Shown here: one piece after another, positions 36,010 to 45,664 of the stretch
Numbering within the stretch: the first letter of the stretch is position 1
How the letters are laid out: each line of letters starts with the position of its first letter
From: Glaciecola sp047250385
GTDB lineage: Bacteria; Pseudomonadota; Gammaproteobacteria; Enterobacterales; Alteromonadaceae
Length of the DNA: 64,000 bases
Assembly (NCBI RefSeq): GCF_047250385.1
Contig: NZ_JBLBVM010000046.1
Coordinates: forward strand, 74,728 to 138,727
Direction of reading: 5' to 3'
Made by a program: the position numbers and the translations under genes
The notes under the pieces: generated by a model
What the model saw: only the letters and a program-made list of their open reading frames with translations
Database searches by the model: none
What the model was told of the DNA's origin: nothing

Positions 36010-37641
36010 ATGTTGCGTTTAACCGATATTAAACTCCCCCTTGATCATGACGAGCAAGCGCTCGAATTGGCTATTTTAGGCAAACTTAAAATAAGCAAAG
36101 ATCAGCTAATATCTTTCAATCTTTTCAAACGCGGTTATGACGCGCGAAACAACAAAAATATTCAACTTATCTATACATTGGACGTCGAAGTTAAACAGCA
36201 AGATCAACTATTGCAGCAATTTAACAAAGACTCACATGTGCGTTTAACGCCAGATATGACTTACAAATTTGTTGCCGAAGCACCTGCTAATATGAAACAT
36301 AGACCTGTTGTAGTTGGACTTGGTCCTTGCGGTTTGTTCGCTGCACTGATTCTCGCTCAAATGGGCTTCAAGCCAATTATTTTAGAGCGCGGAAAAGAAG
36401 TGCGAGAGAGAACCAAGGACACCTTTGGATTCTGGCGTAAAAAGGCTTTAAACCCCGAATCTAATGTGCAATTTGGAGAGGGCGGAGCAGGGACTTTTTC
36501 CGACGGAAAGCTATACAGCCAAGTTAAAGACCGCAAGCATTATGGCCGCAAAGTTCTCAACGAATTTGTTGCAGCCGGTGCTCCAGAAGAAATCATGTAT
36601 GTTAGCAAACCCCATATTGGTACCTTCAAGCTGGTCAATATGGTGGAGAAAATGCGTGAAAAGATTATTTCTTTAGGCGGCGAATTCCGTTTTAGCACAA
36701 GAGTTGAAAAGCTAGATTTAGATAGCGTTGGAGAAAATTACAAAATTAAAGGACTTCACTTATCTGGCGGTGAGTATTTAGAGTGCGATAAGGTTGTGTT
36801 AGCCATAGGCCATAGCGCGAGAGACACATTTACCTCTTTGTTCGAACAAGGCGTTTATATTGAAGCCAAGCCTTTTTCAGTCGGTTTTCGAATTGAGCAC
36901 GAGCAAAGTATGATTGATAAGCGTCGCTTTGGTGATAACGCAGGCAACCCAATTTTAGGTGCTGCGGATTATAAACTGGTTCATCACTGTAAAAATGGCC
37001 GCACGGTTTATAGTTTTTGTATGTGCCCAGGAGGAACAGTTGTCGCCGCAGCATCAGAGCCGGGTAAGGTTGTTACCAATGGCATGAGCCAATATTCGCG
37101 ACATGAACGTAATGCAAATAGTGCGATTGTGGTTGGGATTACGCCTGAAGAAGACTTCCCAGGTCATCCTCTGGCTGGCATTGAGTTGCAGCGAAGCTTG
37201 GAAGAGCTAGCTTTTCATGTTGGTGGGGAAAACTATCATGCTCCAGCTCAGCTAATCGGTGACTTTTTAGCAGGCAAGTCGAGCGATGAAGTAGGTGAAG
37301 TGAAACCTTCCTATACGCCGGGCATTACCTTAACCGATTTAAGCAAAGTCGTTCCTGACTTCGTAAGCAACGCTATTCGTGAAGCGATCCCAGCTTTCGA
37401 TCGCCAAATAAAAGGCTTCGCTAAAAATGATGGTTTGTTAACCGGCGTCGAAACGCGCACATCTTCACCTATTTGTATAAAGCGTGACGAAGATTACCAA
37501 AGTATCAACGTGCAAGGTTTATATCCCGCAGGAGAAGGTGCGGGTTATGCTGGTGGTATATGGTCGGCAGGCATTGATGGTATTCGAGTGGCGGAGGCTG
37601 TTGCATTGTCTATTGTTGATGACATCGCTAAAGCAGGGTAG
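36010..37641 (+). CDS. FAD-dependent oxidoreductase (COG2509-type dehydrogenase)
   Basis: A 543-residue flavoprotein. The first 90 residues are a small alpha/beta domain typical of this group; the FAD-binding Rossmann motif is VVGLGPCGLFAA at residue 101, followed by ILERGKEVRERT, and the segment VQFGEGGAGTFSDGKLYS is highly characteristic. The second nucleotide-binding part is KVVLAIGHSARDTF and the C-terminal FAD contact is GLYPAGEGAGYAGGI. Reaction and partner are unknown. A single gene, followed by a bidirectional terminator. Confidence 0.87.
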   Translation: MLRLTDIKLPLDHDEQALELAILGKLKISKDQLISFNLFKRGYDARNNKNIQLIYTLDVEVKQQDQLLQQFNKDSHVRLTPDMTYKFVAEAPANMKHRPVVVGLGPCGLFAALILAQMGFKPIILERGKEVRERTKDTFGFWRKKALNPESNVQFGEGGAGTFSDGKLYSQVKDRKHYGRKVLNEFVAAGAPEEIMYVSKPHIGTFKLVNMVEKMREKIISLGGEFRFSTRVEKLDLDSVGENYKIKGLHLSGGEYLECDKVVLAIGHSARDTFTSLFEQGVYIEAKPFSVGFRIEHEQSMIDKRRFGDNAGNPILGAADYKLVHHCKNGRTVYSFCMCPGGTVVAAASEPGKVVTNGMSQYSRHERNANSAIVVGITPEEDFPGHPLAGIELQRSLEELAFHVGGENYHAPAQLIGDFLAGKSSDEVGEVKPSYTPGITLTDLSKVVPDFVSNAIREAIPAFDRQIKGFAKNDGLLTGVETRTSSPICIKRDEDYQSINVQGLYPAGEGAGYAGGIWSAGIDGIRVAEAVALSIVDDIAKAG

Positions 37642-37691
37642 TTTGCCTCTAAGTAGTAAATTGTGTTGTAGATAAGTTTATTGAGATATGA

Positions 37692-37720
37692 AAAAGCCAC
37701 GTATATAAACGTGGCTTTTC
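37692..37720. terminator. Bidirectional terminator between convergent genes
   Basis: A 10-bp stem (AAAAGCCACG and its complement) with an eight-base loop; T-rich on the right for the FAD oxidoreductase and on the left complement for the M13 peptidase. Confidence 0.8.
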
Positions 37721-37774
37721 CATTTTGGGGCCTAGGGAGCACCAATGCTTACAAATTAATGTAAGCAGTATTGA

Positions 37775-39844
37775 TTACCAAATTTTTACGCGCTCTTCGT
37801 CAGGAAGATATAACTCATCCGTCGGTTTAACGTCAAACGCAGTGTAAAACTCTGGTACATTTCGAACCGAACCATTTGCACGATATTGTGCTGGCGAGTG
37901 AGTGTTAGTATTGATCTGGCTTTTCATTGCCTCGTCACGATATTTGCCAGCCCAGACTTGTCCGAAGCCGATAAATACGCGTTGCTCACCTGTAAAACCA
38001 TCCAGAACTGGAGCCTCAGCGCCATTCAATGACATTTCATAAGCTTTTAACGCAATACTGATACCGCCAAGGTCTCCGATATTTTCACCAAGGGTGAATT
38101 CACCGTTTACAAAGACACCTTCCAAGGGTTCAAAGGCATTGTATTGTTCAACAAGCTTGCTGGTTCTATCCTTAAACTCTTTACGATCAGCTTCTGTCCA
38201 CCAGTTTCGAAGCATGCCGTCACCGTCAAAAGTGCTACCTGAGTCATCGAAACCGTGCCCAATTTCATGTCCGATTACCGCGCCAATACCGCCATAGTTA
38301 ACCGCGTCTTCAGCATTTAAGTCGAAGAAAGGGGGCTGTAATATTGCAGCAGGAAACACAATTTCGTTAGCTGTTGGATTGTAATAAGCATTAACTGTTT
38401 GAGGTGTCATTCCCCATTCAGTTTTATCGACAGGTTTACCTTGTTTAGCAAGCTCCTCTGCATAAGTAACATCAGCAGCATTCCTCAAATTGCCGAATAA
38501 ATCGCTATCGGACACTTGCAGTGCAGAGTAGTCTTTCCATTTATCAGGATAACCAATTTTTACAGTAAATTTCGACAACTTATCAAGTGCTTGCAAACGC
38601 GTTTCATCGGTCATCCAATCAAGTTCTTTAATACTCACTTCATAAGCGGAAAGCAGATTATCTACCATCACCTGCATGCGCTGTTTAGCTTCAGGTGGAA
38701 AATGTTGTTTTACGTATACTTTGCCAATGACCTCGCCAAGTGTACTGTTCAATAGACCAGTTGCTCGACGCCACATAGGGCGCTGTTCTTCTACACCGTA
38801 TAAAACAGTGCTATAAAAATCGAAATTCGCTTTATCCATTTCCATATTCAATGAGCCAGCAGATGAATTAATCAGGCCCCATTGTAAAAACGTTTTCCAG
38901 TCATCTATCGATGTTTCGGCGATAACTTTATCAATACCTGCAAGAAAGTCATTTTGCATTACGATCATGCTTTCTGGCATGTCAAAGCCTGTGGCTTTAA
39001 CAAAACTGTCCCAGTTAAAATTAGGCATCAAGGCCTTTAACTCGTCCATGCTTAATCTGCTGTAGTTTTCAGCCCAGTTTCTTGCTTGCTCTTTTTTCAT
39101 GTGATGCTGGGCAATTTTAGTTTCCAAGGCTAGCAAGGTGGCAGCGTGCTTTTTGCCATTATCAATGCCCGCTATACCGAACATTCTCTCGATATGTGCT
39201 TGGTAAGCTGCAAGGATCTTTTTGCTATCCTCATCATCTTTAAAATAGTAGTCACGATCGGGCAAGCCGATACCGTCCTGCCAAGTATACAAGGCATACT
39301 CATTTGGTGATTTAAAATCCGCATAGTGGAAGAAGCTGACAGGCGTTCCGTAACCATACTTAGTTGCATAGGCAAAATATTCGATTAAGTCGTCATAAGT
39401 GCTGATGCCGGCTATTTTTTCTAACTCGGGTTTAAGAGGCGTTACACCCAGCTCGTTGCGCTTGTCGACATTCATGTAGGAGCTGTACATGTCACCTACT
39501 TTTTGTTCGTCAGAACCAACAGGAAAGTCACCTTGTGATGCGGTATCAATAATCGCTTTAACGTTTTCTTGAGCTTCGTCGGCCAGTATAGCAAAGCTAC
39601 CGTAGGTCGCTTTATCTGCTGGAATTTCTATCTTTTTCAACCAAGTACCGTTTACATAGTTGAAGAAATCATCACCCGGCTTTACGCTCAAGTCCATGTT
39701 TTCAGTGATAATACCTGACTTCATGGCACGTTGTTGTTGTGCTGCAACTTGGCTTGTTTCATTACTCGTTTCTTGAGCCGGAGTACATGCGCCAACTGCT
39801 ATAGCGACGCTGAGGGCAAGCAGTGCCTTTTTAAGATGTTTCAT
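37775..39844 (-). CDS. M13 family zinc metallopeptidase (PepO/neprilysin-like), lipoprotein
   Basis: A 689-residue endopeptidase with lipobox VGAC (Cys20), so envelope-bound. The zinc motif is VIGHEIGHGFDDSG (HExxH), the third ligand Glu is in GENIGDLGGI, and NAYYNPTANEIVFPA is the conserved substrate-binding NAY motif. The C-terminus shows FIGFGQVWAGKYR and ends in VKIW, where a Trp three residues from the end (CxxW-like) is characteristic of neprilysins. It probably degrades oligopeptides in the periplasm. Single gene with an AGGACG ribosome site. Confidence 0.93.
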   Translation of the reverse strand: MKHLKKALLALSVAIAVGACTPAQETSNETSQVAAQQQRAMKSGIITENMDLSVKPGDDFFNYVNGTWLKKIEIPADKATYGSFAILADEAQENVKAIIDTASQGDFPVGSDEQKVGDMYSSYMNVDKRNELGVTPLKPELEKIAGISTYDDLIEYFAYATKYGYGTPVSFFHYADFKSPNEYALYTWQDGIGLPDRDYYFKDDEDSKKILAAYQAHIERMFGIAGIDNGKKHAATLLALETKIAQHHMKKEQARNWAENYSRLSMDELKALMPNFNWDSFVKATGFDMPESMIVMQNDFLAGIDKVIAETSIDDWKTFLQWGLINSSAGSLNMEMDKANFDFYSTVLYGVEEQRPMWRRATGLLNSTLGEVIGKVYVKQHFPPEAKQRMQVMVDNLLSAYEVSIKELDWMTDETRLQALDKLSKFTVKIGYPDKWKDYSALQVSDSDLFGNLRNAADVTYAEELAKQGKPVDKTEWGMTPQTVNAYYNPTANEIVFPAAILQPPFFDLNAEDAVNYGGIGAVIGHEIGHGFDDSGSTFDGDGMLRNWWTEADRKEFKDRTSKLVEQYNAFEPLEGVFVNGEFTLGENIGDLGGISIALKAYEMSLNGAEAPVLDGFTGEQRVFIGFGQVWAGKYRDEAMKSQINTNTHSPAQYRANGSVRNVPEFYTAFDVKPTDELYLPDEERVKIW

Positions 39845-39983
39845 TTATTCGTCCTGTTATTCGGATTTTTTGATGAACAACACCTTATAGCCATCGCAAA
39901 AAGAATCAACTAGAAACAGTAAATTGAAATAACTTGTAACATTAAACTGACTGATGGATAGTTAAACAAAAAGGAGAAAATGA

Positions 39984-40397
39984 ATGAACGCTTCAATAAT
40001 TGTATTAGTTGCCTACATCACTTGGATATTGGTTTTGTTGCTTGGATTAGCTTCATATCGCAGTTATATGTCATTAACTGGGAAATTCCGAGGACTGAAG
40101 TTCAAAGCCGATGGTTCCGATGTACCTGCATTTGGGAATCGATTAACCCGAGCACAAGCCAACTGTGTTGAAAGCTTTAGCTTTATTGGTGGTGTGTTAC
40201 TCGTGGCGATTGCAACCGATTCAACTGCGATCACCAACGGACTGGCGTATATTTTAATGGGAGCAAGGTTGGGGCAATCCATTGTCCATTTGATATCAAC
40301 ATCAACTTTGGCCATTCAAATACGTTTTGCTTTCTTCCTTATTCAGTTCGGTATCGTAGCTTTTTGGCTTGTAAAACTGTTCGCTAAATTTCTTTAA
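39984..40397 (+). CDS. MAPEG family membrane protein
   Basis: A 137-residue protein with four predicted membrane helices (about 5-25, 68-85, 88-105 and 112-132). The family hallmark TRAQANCVESF in helix 2 and the following hydrophobic helices match membrane-associated eicosanoid/glutathione-metabolism proteins. Substrate unknown. The frame has an alternative start one codon family upstream of the AAGGAG site; the ATG at 39984 follows AGGAGAAAATGA. Confidence 0.82.
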   Translation: MNASIIVLVAYITWILVLLLGLASYRSYMSLTGKFRGLKFKADGSDVPAFGNRLTRAQANCVESFSFIGGVLLVAIATDSTAITNGLAYILMGARLGQSIVHLISTSTLAIQIRFAFFLIQFGIVAFWLVKLFAKFL

Positions 40398-40526
40398 TAA
40401 GCGCTCAGACTTGTTACAATGCTGCCTTTAGAATGGCGGCATTGTCTTACTTCGTTTTCAATCCAAGCAATTTTTTCAGCGCCCGCAATATTAACCATAA
40501 TATAACCTTTAATATAAAGAGAGAGC

Positions 40527-42368
40527 ATGTTTTCATTCTTTGAAAATCTTACTAAACCATTTCCGGATACTGTACCTGCGCAACCACCTAAAAGCTTTAT
40601 CGCGTTTTGTCGTTACTACTCTACCGGTATGTGGCCCGTGCTTTTTGCTGTGTCCATTATTAGTGCCTTGGTGGCAGTTTTAGAGGTTTCATTATTCGGG
40701 TATATGGGTCAATTAGTGGACTGGTTTGCCAGCCGTGATAAAACCACATTCATAGAAGAAGAAATGAATAGCCTTATCTGGATGGGCTTGGTCGTTATGA
40801 TATTCCTGCCGGTGCTCGTTATATTGCAGTCGGCACTTACTCATCAATCGCTCTTGGGTAATTTTCCTATGCGCATCCGATGGCAGGCTCATCGATATCT
40901 ATTAGGGCAAAGCTTGTCATTTTATCAAGATGAATTTGCTGGTCGAGTTGCTACAAAAGTAATGCAAACTGCTTTGTCGGTGCGTGAAACCGTGATGAAG
41001 ATAATGAATCTCGCGGTGTATATTTGCGTGTATTTCATCAGTATTATTGTACTGGTATTTTCTACTGACTGGCGTTTAAGTGTGCCACTGTTGGTTTGGT
41101 TGGTGGTATACGTTGTTATTCTTCGTGTATTGCTTCCAAAGCTAAAACAGATATCGCAAAAACAAGCCGATGCTCGTTCAATCATGACTGGGCGCATCAT
41201 CGATAGTTACACTAATATAATGACGGTTAAGTTGTTCTCGCATAACAAACGCGAAGAAGATTATGCGCGTGAGGGAATGGACGGTTTTTTACAAACGGTT
41301 TACCCACAGATGCGCTTGGTAACGGTGCTACAAGCTTGCGTTTGGCTAAGTAATTCCTTACTTGTTTTCTCAATATCTGCTTTAGCTATTTACTTATGGG
41401 TTAACGGTGTGGTTTCGCCTGGTGATATTGCTATTGCTGTCAGTTTAAGTTTGCGTCTAAATGGCATGTCACAGTGGATAATGTGGGAAGTGTCAGCCTT
41501 ATTTGAAAATATTGGCACGGTGCAGGACGGTATCAATACTTTGGCTATGCGTGCGACCATTGAAGATAAAAAAGATGCCCCACGGCTTAAGATGCAAGGC
41601 GGTGCTGTCGAGTTTAAAGATGTTAATTTTGCTTACTTAGCTAAGAATAATAATGAAATTAATGTCTTTGATAAACTAAATATCAACATCAAAGCCGGTG
41701 AGAAAGTTGGCCTTGTAGGGCGCTCTGGCGCAGGTAAATCTACCTTAGTTAATTTACTTCTGCGCTTTTACGACATTCAGAGCGGCAAGATCGTGATCGA
41801 TGGACAGGACATCACAGATGTTGCTCAAGAGAGTTTACGCAGTCATATCAGCATGGTGACACAAGACACTTCATTGATGCATCGTAGTGTGCGTGACAAC
41901 ATCATTTATGGTCGAACTGACGCGACTGACGACGACATGATTAACGCAGCGAAACAAGCTGAAGCCCATGAGTTTATTTTGTCATTAAGCGATGCAAAAG
42001 GGCGCACTGGATACGATGCCCATGTAGGTGAACGAGGCGTGAAGTTGTCGGGCGGACAAAGGCAGCGTATCGCGATTGCAAGAGTGATGCTGAAAGACGC
42101 GCCAATCCTGATTCTTGATGAAGCGACCTCTGCATTAGACTCAGAAGTTGAAGCTGCGATACAGCAGTGCTTGAACACAATCATGGAGAAAAAGACGGTA
42201 CTAGCAATTGCACATAGATTATCTACGATTGCACAAATGGATCGTTTATTAGTGTTGGATAAAGGAATGGTGGTTGAATCAGGAAGTCATCAGGAGTTGC
42301 TCGCACAAAACGGTATTTACGCTAAATTGTGGGCGCATCAAACTGGCGGTTTTATTGGCGTAGACTAA
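40527..42368 (+). CDS. ABC transporter, fused permease and ATPase (exporter type)
   Basis: A 613-residue half-transporter of the MsbA/multidrug-lipid exporter class. Six membrane helices occupy residues 35-310. The ATPase domain has Walker A GRSGAGKST (398-406), Q-loop SMVTQDTS, signature LSGGQRQRIAIAR, Walker B ILILDEATSALDSE and the H-loop in AIAHRLSTI. It probably forms a homodimer in the inner membrane; the cargo is not predictable. A diverged copy of bases 41790-42052, covering the Q-loop to the signature, recurs at 44146-44408. A single gene with a GAGAG ribosome site. Confidence 0.93.
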   Translation: MFSFFENLTKPFPDTVPAQPPKSFIAFCRYYSTGMWPVLFAVSIISALVAVLEVSLFGYMGQLVDWFASRDKTTFIEEEMNSLIWMGLVVMIFLPVLVILQSALTHQSLLGNFPMRIRWQAHRYLLGQSLSFYQDEFAGRVATKVMQTALSVRETVMKIMNLAVYICVYFISIIVLVFSTDWRLSVPLLVWLVVYVVILRVLLPKLKQISQKQADARSIMTGRIIDSYTNIMTVKLFSHNKREEDYAREGMDGFLQTVYPQMRLVTVLQACVWLSNSLLVFSISALAIYLWVNGVVSPGDIAIAVSLSLRLNGMSQWIMWEVSALFENIGTVQDGINTLAMRATIEDKKDAPRLKMQGGAVEFKDVNFAYLAKNNNEINVFDKLNINIKAGEKVGLVGRSGAGKSTLVNLLLRFYDIQSGKIVIDGQDITDVAQESLRSHISMVTQDTSLMHRSVRDNIIYGRTDATDDDMINAAKQAEAHEFILSLSDAKGRTGYDAHVGERGVKLSGGQRQRIAIARVMLKDAPILILDEATSALDSEVEAAIQQCLNTIMEKKTVLAIAHRLSTIAQMDRLLVLDKGMVVESGSHQELLAQNGIYAKLWAHQTGGFIGVD

Positions 42369-42398
42369 GTAAGCAGAAGTCGCATGTACTACAACTTC

Positions 42399-42433
42399 AT
42401 CCCGTCATCCCGTCATCCCGTCGAAGGACGGGA
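42399..42433. repeat. 8-bp triplet repeat leading into a small hairpin
   Basis: ATCCCGTC occurs three times head to tail (42399-42422); the last copy forms the left arm of the hairpin TCCCGTC-GAAG-GACGGGA (42416-42433). It resembles the short palindromic intergenic elements scattered in many proteobacterial genomes. It may also help end ABC transporter transcripts. Confidence 0.7.
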
Positions 42434-42778
42434 CCTCCCAATCAATCTATAGTAAAATAATTTCCCTCCACTCAACATAAACCAATATAAACAGTTAGTT
42501 GCCTAGAACTAAAATTAAAATAAACAAGTACTGCTAAAGAGATCTGGGAGTTGATTTGCTCCCCCTGAATACCAACTCTTTTATGTAAAAAATTTCTCAA
42601 AAAAAACAGCTAATTTGTCAGTTTTTTTTACAGTAATACTTATTTAATCCGACAACTTGCTTAAAAAGTTATAATATTCAATGCTTTACGGTTTGGCGTA
42701 ATACCTGCATAAAACTCCAATGATTGTCAAATTCAACAACTAAAAACATAATTAATTGAGTTTTATAAGGAAATATAT
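42434..42778. other. 345-base region without a recognisable gene
   Basis: An AT-rich leader region before the PEP-CTERM-like gene. It contains T-rich runs but no clear stem-loop terminator. TAAGGAAATATAT is the ribosome site at its end. Confidence 0.45.
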
Positions 42779-43534
42779 ATGAAGTACAAGTTATCGAGGG
42801 TTTTATCGACTTTTGTGTTGATTACTGGCTGTGCAAACGTTGGTGCAGCTGAAATTTTTTGGACCGATTGGCTTGGTTCAGACACAGATCCTTCAACAGG
42901 GTTTGAAAGTAGCGGTACGATTACAACGAATACTAGTGTTATTAACGTGACCTATACAAATGCCAACGGGATCTCTTTCTATCAATCTTCAGGAGGAACG
43001 GATTACTGGCAAAATGCACGCTCGGGCAGAAACGCTGCTAATTCTCCATACACTAGTGCAGAGGTGGATAATATACCTACAGGTACTGATATTATCGCTC
43101 TTAGATACGCCGGTAATCAAACTCTAGTGTTTTCTGAAGCAATCGCTAATCCCGTTTTTTCTTACGTAAGCCTGAACGGTAACGGTTATGCCTTTGATCA
43201 AGATTTTGATATTTTGAGCGTAGGCGGTGTGGATGGAAATAGTTCTGGCTATTGGGGGTCAGGTACTTCATTTAAAGAAACAGTCGATGTTGGCAACGGT
43301 GTGTTGGAATATCGATTACTCGGAACCGGCGAACCTCATGGAACGCTTCAATTCAAAGGAGCGTTTGATACCGTTACTTGGAGAAGCCTAAGCAATGAAA
43401 ACTGGAATGGTTTCACTGTAGGTGTTGTAGGCACTGCAGCGGAAGTTTTTCCTAACGATATTCCTGCTCCTGGCGTTTTGTTGTTAATGGGCTTGGGCTT
43501 TGCGGGTGTTCGATTGGCTAGAAAAACAAAGTAA
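42779..43534 (+). CDS. Exported PEP-CTERM-type protein
   Basis: A 251-residue protein with a signal peptide (ending near GAA, residue 24) and a beta-rich, Asn/Gly/Ser-rich body. The C-terminal sorting signal is IPAPGVLLLMGLGFAGVRLARKTK in parts: IPAPG, a hydrophobic helix and the basic end ARKTK, a known Alteromonadales variant of PEP-CTERM that is cut by an exosortase. No exosortase gene is in the window. The body phrase LVFSEAIANPVFSYVSLNGN is seen in such proteins. Function unknown. A strong terminator follows. Confidence 0.8.
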   Translation: MKYKLSRVLSTFVLITGCANVGAAEIFWTDWLGSDTDPSTGFESSGTITTNTSVINVTYTNANGISFYQSSGGTDYWQNARSGRNAANSPYTSAEVDNIPTGTDIIALRYAGNQTLVFSEAIANPVFSYVSLNGNGYAFDQDFDILSVGGVDGNSSGYWGSGTSFKETVDVGNGVLEYRLLGTGEPHGTLQFKGAFDTVTWRSLSNENWNGFTVGVVGTAAEVFPNDIPAPGVLLLMGLGFAGVRLARKTK

Positions 43535-43557
43535 ACCATACTACCAATAGTAATAAG

Positions 43558-43591
43558 AAGGCTTGTTGTCAAATGACAACAAACCTTTTTT
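43558..43591 (+). terminator. Terminator of the PEP-CTERM gene
   Basis: Arms AAGGCTTGTTGTC and GACAACAAACCTT pair with one mismatch around a four-base loop and run into six T. Confidence 0.85.
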
Positions 43592-43742
43592 ATTGACCAG
43601 TCAGTTATAAACTCTTCACTGACAGATTTCTGTTCCCTTCACCTATCTAATACGTCCTTTTTTGGGATTGAAGTCGAGGTTTCTTGGAGAAGCCAGTACG
43701 CTTAGTGCGTATATTATTGCTTTTGATTATGTAGAGCAGTAA

Positions 43743-44120
43743 AAAGTTAGCCCTCACATATTCCTTACAATCGCAAATGAGCCCTTGAAATACAAGGTAA
43801 CAGCGACCTTACTTGATAGTGTGGAAGATACTAAGTCAGACATGACTTTACGAGCGGAAATTACTTATCAGAGATATGACAAGCAGTTAACCATTCCGAT
43901 TCAGTCAATTGTTTACAATAGTGGACTTAATGAAGAGAAAGGAATTATTTTTATTGTTGATAATGGCGTCGTCACGCAACAAGAAGTTTCTTTAGGGGAA
44001 GCAAATTACGAACTACAGGTTATTAGCGAAGGCCTCAAAGAGGGAGACGTTTTTGTATCTGGACCTTATCAGACACTAAAGCTGCTATATGACGGCGCTA
44101 AGGTTCAACAAAATGGCTGA
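43743..44120 (+). pseudogene. C-terminal remnant of an efflux membrane-fusion protein (MacA/HlyD type)
   Basis: The frame is open from 43743 (just after a stop) without a convincing start; a TTG at 43785 has no ribosome site. The peptide reads like the last quarter of an RND/MacA-type periplasmic adaptor: a beta-barrel phrase MTLRAEITYQRYDKQLTIPIQ and the C-terminal domain GIIFIVDNGVVTQQEVSLGE, VISEGLKEGDVFVSGPY. About 250-300 N-terminal residues, including signal peptide and hairpin, are missing. Its stop overlaps the ATG of the next frame at 44113, as in intact macA-macB operons. Confidence 0.72.
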
Positions 44121-44427
44121 GCTCATGGTAAGTAATTCAGCGCTGATTGTGATCGATGGACAGGACATCACAGATGTTGCTCAAGAGAGTTTGCGCAGTC
44201 ATATTAGCATGGTGACACAAGACACATCATTGATGCATCGTAGCGTGCGCGACAATATCATTTATGGTCGAACTGACGCGACTGACGAGGATATGATTAA
44301 CGCGGCGAAACAAGCTGAAGCCCATGAGTTTATTTTGTCATTAAGCTATGCAAAAGGGCGCACTGGATACGATGCCCATGTAGGTGAACGAGGCGTGAAG
44401 TTGTCTGGCTTGGCTATGTCCAGCTAG
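44113..44427 (+). pseudogene. Chimeric ABC-ATPase fragment related to the exporter at 40527
   Basis: It starts MAELMVSNS, in the position of a MacB-type ATPase start overlapping the adaptor remnant, then passes into a 263-base segment (44146-44408) that aligns without gaps to 41790-42052 of the intact exporter. It covers IDGQDITDVAQESL, the Q-loop and up to KLSG, where it breaks inside the LSGGQ signature and ends seven codons later. Walker A and Walker B are absent, so it cannot bind and hydrolyse ATP. Eleven differences from the intact copy were counted, nine of them silent (the others Asp to Glu and Asp to Tyr). Confidence 0.82.
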
Positions 44428-44510
44428 CCCCTACCTGAAGCCTACAAACTGACAAATTAGCTAAATCCATATTCTATCTTATACTTTAAGAAAAGTTTAA
44501 GGAATGACAT

Positions 44511-45350
44511 ATGAAAATTAGCTACTTGCTTATCATCTTTTTACTGGCTGCTTGCAGTCCTCAACCTGAACAAGCTGAGGACGAGCAAAACAATACGAAA
44601 AATAACCTACCTGCTGCGAAAGAAGTTGCAGTTTCCGAACCCATAATTAATAACTGTACTCTGCGTTTGGGGTTTGATGCTTGGGAACCTTACCAATATG
44701 CTGATGTAGGCGGGCGTGTCGCTGGATTGGATATTGAACTAGTCACTTTGGTTGCTAACCGAATGGGTTGCGAAATCAACTATGAACAAGGTACTTGGAT
44801 TGATTTACTCGGATCACTCAAAGATGGAGATATTGATGTTCTGTTGGGAGCGTCAAAAACCCCAGCAAGAGAGGAATTCGCGTTTTTCAGTGACCCCTAT
44901 CGAATGGAAGAGTTTGCTTTGTATATACGAAATGGCGAGCAAGAAGAATTTGATTACGATACGCTCACTGAATTTGTAAAAAATGGTGGAAAAGTCGGTG
45001 TAGTTGCTGAATATCTTTATGGTGACGAGGTCGCAAGCCTTGTTGACGACCCAGATACTTCAAAAATGTTTGTCAATGCCATTATGGGAGAACTCAACGT
45101 TGCGCGTTTAATGGATGGTGATATTGATGGCTTTTTAGAAGATAGTTTTGTCGGCGCTTCATTGTTACGACGCAAAGCTTTATCAGATTACATTATCGCC
45201 CAAGGTATCTCGATAGAAACCGGTAATGCCTATGTTATGTTTAGCCAAAAAAGTATTACACCCGAGCAATTGGCAGCCTTTAACGCAGAGCTAAAACGGG
45301 TAAAAGCGAGCCCGGTTTATGAAGACTTAATAAAGAAATATTCTTATTAG
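44511..45350 (+). CDS. Family 3 extracellular solute-binding lipoprotein
   Basis: A 279-residue protein with lipobox LAAC (Cys15) and an acidic linker. The ligand-binding core matches the SBP_bac_3 family: LRLGFDAWEPYQY, GLDIELVTLVANRMGCE, WIDLLGSLKDGDIDVLLG, FSDPYRMEEFALYI, LMDGDIDGFLEDSF. It probably binds an amino acid or similar small molecule. No permease gene is adjacent. A sensor kinase gene follows after 314 bases, so a signalling role for the binding protein is conceivable but unproven. Confidence 0.87.
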   Translation: MKISYLLIIFLLAACSPQPEQAEDEQNNTKNNLPAAKEVAVSEPIINNCTLRLGFDAWEPYQYADVGGRVAGLDIELVTLVANRMGCEINYEQGTWIDLLGSLKDGDIDVLLGASKTPAREEFAFFSDPYRMEEFALYIRNGEQEEFDYDTLTEFVKNGGKVGVVAEYLYGDEVASLVDDPDTSKMFVNAIMGELNVARLMDGDIDGFLEDSFVGASLLRRKALSDYIIAQGISIETGNAYVMFSQKSITPEQLAAFNAELKRVKASPVYEDLIKKYSY

Positions 45351-45664
45351 TTAAGCTTGTTATGAGAGCTTAGTCTGGATGTAGCGATTCTATTGCCTTG
45401 CTACAGCTCTCGATATTCTTTACCGCATCCTCATATAAACTTTTTTTGGGGAAACTTTTGTAGTCCTGTACTTTATGCAATTGTTTATCTCAATTACAAA
45501 CAAGGTGCAAACAAGCGTTTCCAAACTAGTCACTCACTTAATACGTCAGTGTTTGTTGCTCTCGATTTTTTGGTGTAGCCTTACCTAAAAGCATACCCTG
45601 AATGAGTGCTAACAAACCGATGTTTCGACTTTTGTATACTCATATAAGAGGAAAGTGAATTTTC
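45351..45664. other. 314-base region without a recognisable gene
   Basis: It holds no supported gene. AGAGGAAAG near its end is the likely ribosome site of the sensor kinase gene. Confidence 0.45.

Noticed and set aside
44089..44427. Intact small ABC ATPase gene
   Set aside because: It lacks Walker A and Walker B and stops inside the signature motif; it is a fragment.
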